Both the position numbers and the translations under genes were made by a program. DNA of 64,000 bases, taken from contig NC_065877.1 in the NCBI RefSeq assembly GCF_933775445.1, positions 10,168,001-10,232,000 of the forward strand, read 5' to 3'. The DNA is from Argentina anserina. Its lineage: Eukaryota > Streptophyta > Magnoliopsida > Rosales > Rosaceae. Shown piece after piece: positions 51,786 through 61,543 of the stretch (positions are counted from its first letter, which is position 1; the number at the start of each line of letters is the position of its first letter). The notes beneath the pieces are model-generated. The model saw nothing but the letters and a program-made list of their open reading frames with translations. It did no database searches and was not told the origin of the DNA.

Positions 51786-51935
51786 TGGGCTTCAAGATGG
51801 ATTTGAGAAGTAAACCCAGTTAGTGGCCCAGAGTAAATGGCATTTTTGTGAATTTCCAGACAATATCAGGGCTCTTTATAAACCCCCTTGATATAGATAC
51901 CCGCGTCATCAACATTTTCGGGTTCTAGGGTTTCC
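51786..51935 (+). promoter_or_regulatory. eL24 promoter: site II, TATA and telo-box
   Basis: A TGGGCT site-II motif is at 51787-51792, a TATA-like TTTATAAA at 51875-51882, and a reverse telo-box TAGGGTTT at 51926-51933, about 40 bp upstream of the ATG. Site II with a telo-box is the typical promoter combination of plant ribosomal protein genes, tying expression to cell growth (TCP and Pur-alpha type factors). Confidence 0.65.
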
Positions 51936-51970
51936 GCTCCTTTGAACAACCGCAGTCAACAACAGCCGAC

Positions 51971-53888
51971 ATGGTTCTCAAGTACGCCTCTTTCTCCATC
52001 CTCTCGAGATCTATCAGTCCAATTCCTTTAATATCTGAATACCTCTCTTATTTGATCATCTGTTTTGAGCTTATGTTTTCGATGCAAATTTCCTTCACTT
52101 TCCTTGATTTTAGCTCTTGAAATTTGAATATGTGAGGTTCTTGCTGTGTTTGCTTTCACATGTTGATGGAAAATGCTGTGTGTTTTTGGTGTTTGCGAAA
52201 TGAAATGGTTGGGTAGTGGTCTGAGAAACCAAGGCAGTCAGTTCAGTTTGGTTTTAAATGAATCAAATTGATGAATGCGCTATAAAGGGTGCTGGGTTTA
52301 GGCCAATTGCTTAGGGTGTGTAGAGCTTTTAGCTTCTAGGTGTTTGGAGGAATATGGTAACGGTGTTTTGGGCTTGATGCCAATGGAAGTGAGACAACAA
52401 ATGCAGATGATGTTGTGCACAGTTTGCTTAAATCTACAGCACTTAGTGTTCAGTTCATTGTACTTCTGTTATCAAACTTGCAACAAAATTGAAAATTTAA
52501 ACCTTTTTTGATGTCTTTTAAATGTATATGACGCCAAACTCTTGTTCATATTGCATTTATAAGATGTATGACGGGAGTGTTTTTATTCTGCTAGTTTTTT
52601 ATTTTTTGCGGAAATCTCGCCCTATTTTTTCATGGTATGATTTTTGTGGAGTGCTTTTGCTCCTGGGAAGTTCTGTTTTGAAACTAATAAGCTAGTTAGG
52701 CGGTGTCTGAATGTGCTGGTTTGTACTCCTGATGGGTCTCCTCCTTCCATTCCTAGCTGTGTGTTTGTTTGGCCAGTATGCATTTCAATGGAGTTGTTAA
52801 CTTTTTTTATATTGGGTTGCTAGAACTGAACTCTGTAGGTTCAGTGGGGCGAAGATCTACCCTGGAAGAGGCATCAGATTTATCCGATCTGACTCTCAGG
52901 TAGATAAGATCCGAGTTTAGAACTGTCTTTTTGGTTAGCAGGGGATAAGATTCAGCTGGCCACTCTTGTGGTAATTTTCATCTCTTAACTTCTTGTCATG
53001 TGGTGGTTTGTTAGGTGTTCCTCTTTATCAATTCAAAATGTAAGAGGTACTTCCACAATCGGCTGAAGCCATCCAAGATTACATGGACTGCCATGTACAG
53101 GAAGCAACACAAGAAGGTGAATATTTTATCTTGAATTGTCAGATGTCTACACAAATCTTTATAGCCAGCATATTTCTCTTTCATGTTGTCTTCATGACGT
53201 CCTTTGTTTTTCACGGACTACATTACAGTCACTACATGTTGAAACTAGAATAGTGACTACAGTCTTTGTTTCCAATATGTGTTCAGTGATTTCTTCAAAA
53301 TCAATCAGTATCACCTCTTGTGATCTATTATGATGGTTTTTTATTAGCCAAGATATATGTGAGAAGTAGTATGATGTATTTCTGTCTGTCTGTGTTGGTA
53401 TTAATGGACAATGTTCCCTTGACATGTGTAGGATATTGCTCAAGAATCTGCTAAGAAGAGGAGACGTACCACCAAGAAGCCTTATTCAAGGTCAATAGTT
53501 GGTGCTACCCTGGAGGTTATCCAGAAGAGAAGAACTGAAAAGCCAGAAGTTCGTGATGCTGCCCGGGAAGCTGCACTCCGGTTTGTGCTCTTATCTATTA
53601 CTTGTAGCACATAGTTGATTAGCTTATGTCTCATTTCTGGGTGTTTTGTCCTCTATATATTGTTGTGTTCTTTACTTATCAATTTCTTATAATATTGTTT
53701 CATGAAACATCGACTTATCATCTGGTTATATTTGCAGTGAAATCAAGGAAAGGATCAAAAAGACCAAGGATGAAAAGAAGGCAAAGAAGGCAGAAGTTGT
53801 TGCCAAACAGAAGAGTAAGGGTCAGAATATTCCCAAGGGAGCTGGCCCCAAGGGTCCCAAGCTTGGTGGCGGTGGTGGCAAGCGCTGA
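51971..53888 (+). CDS. RPL24: 60S ribosomal protein eL24
   Basis: Five exons (51971-51981, 52824-52899, 53015-53116, 53432-53580, 53738-53888) join in frame to 162 residues. The 11-base first exon encodes only MVL plus two bases of Lys 4. The N-terminal domain [20 protein letters not shown], then [20 protein letters not shown] and [13 protein letters not shown], is the conserved eL24 fold. The basic helical tail ([15 protein letters not shown]) ends in [14 protein letters not shown]. The length matches plant eL24. It is a large-subunit protein that bridges to the small subunit. In Arabidopsis the family is linked to reinitiation after upstream ORFs. The 842-bp first intron is long relative to the exons. 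The gene looks intact. Confidence 0.97.
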
Positions 53889-54867
53889 TCAACCTATCTG
53901 TTCATTGGCAGGGTAAAGTAATTGATAGGACTGTTTGTTCCATTTCTCTTTGAAAATTTTGTAAGGATTGATATGCGCAGTGGATGGTTTATTGTTTGTC
54001 TCCTTTCATCTATGCCTATACCTGTCACTTTGGTATTTATTAAGTATGGAAAAGTGGCTGTTGGACTTGCATTTGCTTCTAATCTCTCATTCTTGCACAT
54101 AAAATCCAGCCAAAGAAATCATATTCTAGCTCAACAACCTGGCATTACGGGGAATTGGCAATGACTGATTAGGTTTTGTGAAGTTCTTTTCAACAGTTTA
54201 TCGATCTTTCCTAGCCTTCTTAAGGATTCATTAGCGTGAGCTTCATGCCTAAATTTTATACTTTTTTGAGGACCAAGTGCGTTGAAGTTATATCTGCTTT
54301 TGGTTGTAATGTGCATTTCTGGCAGCTCGACCATTTAGTTGTTTTTGCTAGTTACACGCAGCATTAGTCTACCAGTATCTCGTTTCCTTAGCCACACCTA
54401 GAAATTTTAGAAATATATAGGTTAAGCTTAACCTATATATGTTGTACTAAGCCATGCACTGAATATGAATCTTAACTTTTCAGCAGAGGGCTCTGCCTTT
54501 TGTCTCGTCATCGGAAACTCCAGCATTTCTCTGGCTGTAGAAAATTTTGCTTGAGATCTAAATATTTTTGTATGACATTTCAATATAAAAAAAAATACAA
54601 TTGTCTGAATTTCATGAGGCTTATATATGGCAATATATGGCAAACTGAGTCGATCGGTAAAAACAAAACTAGATTAATAAGTCGCGTTCATGTTTACTAC
54701 CTTGCTAGCTGAAGTTCAAGGTTGGTTGTAAATTAGCTTATTGTTTGTATGATATGATCATGTGCCACGACGAGCCATATTTTACACTTGATAATTTTCA
54801 AAAGGGAAATAAGAATCTAAATCGTTCAAAATTAGTTCCTCTAGGCGGCTGCAATTCCTTGTGATAG
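53889..54867. other. eL24 3' flank
   Basis: Holds the 3' untranslated region and spacer. Small frames on both strands show no family features. Confidence 0.5.
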
Positions 54868-54872
54868 CGGTA

Positions 54873-55222
54873 TGTCACGGACCTAGCCATTCGGTTGCCA
54901 CACTTGGTCCATGCGGCGCTCCATCCCCATGAAACCAGCCTTATCCAACGGGACAATACACTAGTTTCGCCTTGTCTTGGGCTCATCAGGGGATCGGCTC
55001 CAGACCCCTACCTGTGTGTAGGGCGGCCAACTCGCCTCTTTAACGTTAAGTCCTCGACTAGCGACAAGCTCTCCGAATTTAACCGGGTCGGCATGCCTGA
55101 ACCCCACGGAAGGAGCAACCATATATCTCCCACACATTGAATCTTGGAGCAAATCCCATATATCCTTGAAGTTCTTTCAACCAGCAGCCCACGATCGACA
55201 CTCCCAAAATAGGGACGTGACA
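54873..55222 (-). repeat. TRIM 3' LTR
   Basis: A 350-bp direct repeat, downstream copy in the minus orientation. It contains CTTATCCAACGGGACAATAC and CCAGACCCCTACCTGTGTG, shared with the partner LTR. No 5S rRNA-like segment was seen, so it does not look like the Cassandra TRIM family. Confidence 0.88.
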
Positions 55223-55534
55223 TCCTCCCCCACCAAACTTGGTGTACGTCCTCGTACACAGCATCCTCACTTGCGGCCCGCGCATCCTTTGTGCGCCCGC
55301 GATGCCTAGAGCGACGAAAATGAGTTCCCAAAGATCTTCCACCCAACAATGACTTCCCGCTGGATCTCTCTTGTCCTGGACATTGCCACAGATCTTCTCG
55401 TCCGGTCCTCCCCTGGAGGCGACCCTGCCTACTCGACTCCCCCACGGAGCCCCCCGTATCTTGGGGACACGGCGACACGTGTGAGCGCTTGGCGAACACA
55501 ACGACAGCGATGTTGAGGTGGCTCTGATACCACT

Positions 55535-55884
55535 TGTCACGGACCTAGTCATTCGGCTGCCACACTTGGTCTATGCGGCGCTCCATCCCCATGGAGCTAG
55601 CCTTATCCAACGGGACAATACACTGGTTTCGCCCTGCCTTGGGCTCATCAGGGGATCGGCTCCAGACCCCTACCTGTGTGTAGGGCGGCCAACTCGCCTC
55701 TTTGACGTTAAGTCCTCGACTAGCGACAAGCTCTCCGAATTTAATCGGGTCAGCATGCCTGAACCCCTCGGAAGGAGCAGCCATATATCTCCCACACATT
55801 GAATCTTGGAGCAAATCTCATATATCCTTAAAGTTCTTTCAACCAGCAGCCCACGATCGACACTCCCAAACTAGGGACATGACA
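55535..55884 (-). repeat. TRIM 5' LTR
   Basis: A 350-bp direct repeat, upstream copy in the minus orientation, directly adjoining the tRNA-Met primer site. Visible differences from the other LTR include AATAGGGACG against ACTAGGGACA near the end and TTAACG against TTGACG internally. Confidence 0.88.
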
Positions 55885-55888
55885 GGTA

Positions 55889-57129
55889 GCTAGGTTGGGA
55901 TCTCGTCAACAGCTCCAAGTGGTTGACAAGTCTCTCCTTGACCGTGTTGTTGTTTTGCTATGCGATTGAGTTTGAGGCCGCGACAGATTGTGGCGATGAC
56001 CATGGTTTGGCGACGCTTCTCTTTCATGGTGGCGGCGGGGAGAGTCCTCTTCCCCAGATCACAAATCGGGATGGCGGGGGCATGACAGGGATGAAGGCGG
56101 CTGGAAGCTTGCTAGTATGCACACTTCTCGGCCTCCGGATCGGGCTGTGCTAGAGATTGTGCTATGCGGGGCTCGTGGGTGCCTTGTGGAGGGGCTCTCA
56201 GCGTCGACAGGTTGGCTCTGTGTCTTCCAGCGGTGGAGCCAAGTCTGGCGTGGTGGAGGAAAAGAGATTGGATCTCATTGGGCCTGTTCTAGATCTGGGC
56301 CTTCAGGCTCTGGTCTGGACTTGGCCTTAGTGGATGGGCTATCAGCCTTGGGTATTTTTGCTGAGGATGGCCCTTTTAAGGGCAAGGATAAGACGTATAT
56401 GTTTTTTTAGCCTATTGTTATGCTTTTATTTATGCACGACGACAGCTAAAAAGTATGTAATAACTATTCGGACATTGGTTTTATATAAAATCCTAGTAGA
56501 TTCTATAAAAAAACAAAAGTTGTTTATTTTAGTTGCACGTACTAGACCCGAATCACTCGATCACCTTAAGGAAGTTCAGATTTTGAAGTGACAATGAAAC
56601 AAATTATGTATAAAATTGGTCATTTCTCCCGGCCAGTCCTATCATTATGCCTCCAGGGTTTTTGTCTATTAAATCGTGACTATTCATTCATTCATCTTAG
56701 GTAAAACCTCTGCTCCAAGGCTACTGTTTTATGAAGCTTATTACATTAGGTACCAGAAGTAGAAAATTTCATAAAGATTCAATGATGCCTATTACTGGCA
56801 TGGCCGTTGACACCTTTTTCGAAGCAGTATAAAAGTCGAATAACTGGGTGTTGCCCAAACAGGCCAAAAGGGTAGACCGTAGACTCCATGGACCAGAAGA
56901 CTTGATGAAAAAGAAGATGAATATGGAAGTGTACGAAGATAACACTGATCATGCATACGGTCCACTAGGATCAAAGTTATTAATGTCATTTCTCTCTCTA
57001 TTTAGTAGTACTGGATCTAGCTGGGTATTACATAATCTAACTACTAAGCCAATACAGCAAACAAAACCCTGGGAAATTAATTAAGGATACATAAACTAAA
57101 GTTGGAAACAACTTGAACAACAAAAGCTC
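55889..57129. other. 3' flank of the HD-Zip gene and repeat-like sequence
   Basis: The part at 55910-56410 is GC-richer and rich in GTGG and GGCGG words like a non-coding repeat leader, but no element ends were found. The rest is AT-rich and includes the HD-Zip 3' untranslated region. No gene is supported. Confidence 0.45.
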
Positions 57130-58422
57130 CTAGGGATATGAAGGCAGGCCACCCCAGTAAGGTGGTGATACAGGATTATACTCCTCAACATTGAAAAGAT
57201 AGGTGCCCTCTGCAATCTGATGCTGGCTCGACCCTCCTGCCTTGTTCGAGCTTCGAGTGGCAGCTACCGAAGTGCTTTCCACCGTCTCTTCGCCGGAGAT
57301 TTCAGTATATCCCGGAGAAACTTGCTTCCTAGCAACTTCTCTCAGAACAGTCTTTAGCTTCATGACCTACAACATAAAATATGTATTCATACCTTATTTA
57401 ATTAGAAAACATACAAATACAATTTATACTATTGATTCTCTCAAGCAACTGCTTCTCTCAAAAATCAAAATAGTACGTCTTTGGTTCCATGACCTACACC
57501 ACCATACTTATATAGCTCACTTGACTAATTAACGAGTATATGTACTCGCATATGTAACATACATGGGTTTAAGTTATGAAATGATAATCTGGTAAATGTA
57601 AAAAAAAAAGGAAAAAAAAAAAAGCTCTTTCTTTTTACCTCGTCTTGCAGCTTTTGCTTCTCTTTAGAGACGGCGTCATACTCTTGTTTGAGGGCATCGT
57701 ACAAGCGTTCGAGCTGCTTAGCCTTCCACCTTGCTCGTCGGTTTTGGAACCAAACAGCGATTTGCCGAGGCTGGAGGCCGAGATCTCTCGACAGCTTCAT
57801 CTTTCTATCAGGGTCAAGCTTTATCTCCTCTTGAAAACTCCTCTCCAGTGACTCTAACTGATCGGTTGACAATCGCTTCTTCTTCTCTTGACTGCTGCAG
57901 CCGTAACTCATCATGTGATGACTGTTCCTCTCCATGGAAGAAGGTGCTGATCCTTGTGGTGTGTCCGAGTACTTCATTTCCATTCCTGAAAAACAAAAGT
58001 AGACAAAATGTTTGTACTGTGTTATAGATGAAGTATGATGAGCACTTAACAAGGTAAGATGTAACAACGGCTTGTTATAGATTATAATTTATATATAACT
58101 ACATAAAGATATATATAGAATACAAGATTTGCATGTTATTAGCTAAATGAGAGTGCGACCTCAAACGACTAGAGCGTCGTAGCATGCTAGCTAGCTTGTT
58201 TTGACATGTTTCTTCAAAGCACATAAAAAGCTTAACTAGTTCGGGAAAATTAAAACGAAAGAGAAGGTATCGAAGTTGGAATCAATCGAGGAGTGACTAG
58301 AAAATACCAGGATGAGGAATGTGGTCGAAGTTAGAGTTGTAGAGGAAACCAAAGGAAGGTTCAGGTCGAGATACAAGGTGGTGCTGCTGCTGTCGCCTCG
58401 CATTGGTGTTGGTCCAATCCAT
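57130..58422 (-). CDS. HD-Zip class I transcription factor, LMI1/ATHB51-like
   Basis: Three exons on the minus strand (58308-58422, 57639-57985, 57130-57366) give 232 residues, close to Arabidopsis ATHB51/LMI1. The homeodomain occupies about 73-129 with helix 3 [18 protein letters not shown] leucine zipper follows with L130, L137, V144, L151 and L158 spaced exactly seven apart. The text [20 protein letters not shown] and [18 protein letters not shown] is closer to LMI1/ATHB51 than to other HD-Zip I groups as I recall them. The short N-terminus and the C-terminal tail ending YWGGLPSYP complete it. HD-Zip I dimers bind pseudopalindromic CAATNATTG sites. LMI1 genes act in floral meristem identity and in leaf, stipule and margin shape, so this is a candidate leaf-form regulator; function here is inferred. 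Confidence 0.93.
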
Positions 58423-58632
58423 GCTTGGCTGTTCTCTCTAATTCCGCTCGTAATTCTAATTGGGGTTTCGCTTTCCTTGTCTCCTTGATGCTTAAAATAC
58501 CGATCACGTTTATATGGACCTGCAGGGTCCAAGTAATCGAGATATTTGGACCACAGAGACAGAGATCTAGAGAGAAGGGAGTGAGATATGATGATGAAAC
58601 TAAGCTTATAGGCGGATGACGAGGCTTGGCGT

Positions 58633-58633
58633 G

Positions 58634-58679
<46 letters not shown>

Positions 58680-58682
58680 GAG
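58633..58682. repeat. GA microsatellite near HD-Zip start
   Basis: A (GA)n tract interrupted by CAGACAGACAG, 210-260 bp upstream of the HD-Zip ATG, likely in its 5' leader or core promoter. A second GA tract is at about 58856-58882. Confidence 0.85.
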
Positions 58683-58889
58683 TTTCTGTTCTATTATCGA
58701 ATTCTTTTCTCTTTAAAGTTTGAGGTGCAAGAGAAACAGTAGCGATCAATGAATGAATGAATGAATTCAGCACTTGAGAGAGAAATGAGACTGTGAGCTG
58801 GTTGTTCCTATACATCAACTTTGGGGCGCAACAAATTAAGCTTTATGTTTAATTATTGAGAGAGAGAGAGAGAGAGAGAGAGTTACTAA

Positions 58890-60200
58890 TTCTTATCTAG
58901 GGTGGGAGGGAGGGGAGGGAAGAAGAAGCAGGTTCAGAAGGGTTGCAGGACGAGGCGTGAGAAAGGGAGGCATAGTATGTCAGTAGTGAGTAGTTCCTTC
59001 CATAGGAGCAGGATTAATATGGGGACCATATTCAGATGGAGACCTTTGAGTCCACTCTTCCTCCTCCTCTCTCCCATTTACATCACCTTCCAACCGACAG
59101 CTCTCTCTCATACTCTCTCACTGCATTTATATGTACATACTGATCGATACATATTACATATAGTTGTGTCAATGTACATATATAAGTACGTATGTAGACA
59201 TGTGTATGTAATTGAAGGAAATTTAGATGATTTCTACGTACGACCTCAGATTGTCCCAATGAAACCTTTGATTATATATATAGGTTCTTCTTTACGAATC
59301 GTTTATGCAATTGATTTTAGCACATTGAATTAGTGATCGTAATTATATGCATGTATGGCTTATTATTTCTAATCAAATGGATTGACTATTGAGAGAAAAT
59401 AGTACGTACACACGCTCACTTGGGCTCCAGTGAGCCAACAATTACGATCGCATACATGACTGCTGGCCTGCTGATCAATGAGACCTCCGGCAACCACTAC
59501 TGGTCCATTCTCGTAGTCGTAGATGTGCAGTTGCCAGTAAAAGCAGTCGATGCATGCCGACGACCAGAAAATTAAATTGAGAAGCCTACCATCACCACCA
59601 CTACCACCGGCCACCACCTCAAAGGGCTCTGTTTAAGAGTTGTTCCCCTACTTCTACGTACCTTCAATCCACCATAATGCCTTTTTGTAATTTCTTCTCA
59701 ATAACTTTTATGAGGTACGTAGGAGACTCCAGGTATGGTGGATGCAGAAATTGCTACCTTGTCCTTACCATTTTTGCCGCATGAGACGTATTCATTAATT
59801 TTATCTAATGCCTTTCGATGCCCTTGCTCTCATCTCTCATTGTATTAGAGTTACAGTTGAAAATTGTTTCTAATCCCTTACAGTTGTCGCATAACTGCTT
59901 GTTGGCTTTATTAGGGTTGTTAAAGTTTTTCTCATTCAAATGAACCTTATGTTCGAAATTGGAAATGTATATATCTATAATATGCCTTTATTGAAAAATA
60001 AGGACTCTTCTTAAGAAAACTGATTTTCTTTTAAATTTTGTATCTTCGAAATATAAAATAACATTATGTATCAGCCCAATTCGTATAGATTAAAAACAAA
60101 CCATTTTTCTTCGAAATTAATCACCACGTCTAGGCTGTTAATTACTCACTCGGAGCTTGAAACAAGCCAAATAACAATGATATATGCATGCTAACACTTG
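58890..60200. other. HD-Zip upstream region, no supported gene
   Basis: Open frames at 58902-59333 (+) and 59369-59617 (-) have no recognised domain. AT-rich with scattered short repeats. Confidence 0.5.
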
Positions 60201-60202
60201 GA

Positions 60203-60780
60203 AGTTGGAGTAGGGATGGCAATGGGGAGGGTATGGTTATGGGATTGAAAAACCATACCCGTACCCAAGTTCATTTGCATCTCCGTATCCCGCCCCGATC
60301 CCCATAATAGATGCTTAGGTATTCCCTGTACCCATATCCTTAGGGGATCAAGTTTTTATACCCGTCTCAATACACGTTAATAGTAATTTATTTTAATATT
60401 AAAAAATCCAATAAAATACACAAAATATGAAAAAACTAAAATAAAAATCAATATCATGATAAAATTATCTCCTTATGTCAAAAATTATTGTACGTGCACA
60501 TAATCACAATATATTTTGATATTTTGATATTTATTTAATTTATCTATTAATTAATTTAAGTGAATATATATTAATTAATTATATTAAATATATAATACAT
60601 TATTGGGTGAGTATGTGATGAGGATCGAAATACTATCCCCGCCCCTTATCCATTTCCGCTATCCGAATAGCGGGAATCCCCGTACCCGTTACCCGATTAT
60701 ATCCGAAACACTATCCTATTAGGGTCGAATACCCGTGGGTACCCTGCCCGCTGGGTATTTTTGTCATCCCTAAGTTGGAG
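60203..60780. mobile_element. hAT-type MITE (562 bp) with perfect 8-bp duplication
   Basis: The element spans 60211-60772. It begins TAGGGATGGCAATGG and ends TATTTTTGTCATCCCTA (imperfect inverted ends), with exact AGTTGGAG repeats on both sides (60203-60210 and 60773-60780). The interior carries inverted CCATACCCGTACCC-type words near the left end and CCCCGTACCCGTTACCCG near the right. It is non-coding. The perfect duplication indicates a fairly recent insertion. Confidence 0.9.
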
Positions 60781-61489
60781 TGAGTGTTGATGGCGGTGGG
60801 GGCTAAGAAAGTAAGAATGGACGGTAAGAAGAGGAATAGTTCATTTCGGTTAGTGAGGCGAAGCGATGCGTGTTTCTGTCCTTTGGACATGGTTGATGTA
60901 AATGCCAATGTTGCATGCTCCATTGGGCAGCGGAGGAGGTTTAACTGGGGAAGCCTAGCCTCGCGCTTCTCAGTCTTCTGCATAATTAGATAATACATAG
61001 TTCTACACATTGTATTGGTAATTAACTTGTGGTTCATGCTAGGGTAATTAACTGCATATAATATTGGCTCATGTGGTTAGGGTTAGTCCGATCCTTGGCT
61101 TAACGTACGTTTGACTCTAATATAGGAAATGAGCTTTAAAACATAAGACATGAATTTTAGAATTAAGAAGATACGCGGTTGCTTGTAAAATTTACTTGAT
61201 TGCGAAAATTCACATTGAATCTCAAGTTGCACACTCTTGCGTCATTGAAGGTGGGTAATTAAGGTAACTAGGTTAGCATGCGACACAGGAAGAGACGTGG
61301 GTGTCCTTCGGAAGGTGGCATAGAAGACCAAGGTACGTACCACTGCCACCTCTTGTGTCTTCTGCTCAACTCTGTCGCTTGCATATATCATCAATAACAA
61401 GACAAATAAAGGTAGAGGAGGAAAAGAGGCCTGGCTCATCCTATTATTTCACCCCCTACCTTAATGTAGTTGCAGTCTTCTCAGATCCA

Positions 61490-61543
<54 letters not shown>

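Larger units (their letters stand above)
54869..55888 (-). mobile_element. Complete TRIM retrotransposon (1,012 bp)
   Basis: Two direct LTRs of 350 bp each (54873-55222 and 55535-55884) share TGTCACGGACCTAG starts and GTGACA or ATGACA ends. They differ at scattered positions only. The 312-bp interior lies between a purine tract (GGGGGAGGA on the minus strand, 55223-55231) and a primer site TGGTATCAGAGCC on the minus strand at about 55520-55533, complementary to the 3' end of initiator tRNA-Met. The element is therefore oriented on the minus strand. A 4-bp duplication GGTA flanks it (54869-54872 and 55885-55888). With no coding capacity it is a TRIM, mobilised by another element's proteins. 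Confidence 0.9.

Noticed and set aside
54873..55222. Cassandra-type TRIM with 5S rRNA in the LTR
   Set aside because: No 5S rRNA-like sequence could be read in either orientation of the LTR.
54895..55814. Multiple 60-160 residue frames on both strands
   Set aside because: All fall within the TRIM LTRs and interior and repeat with them.
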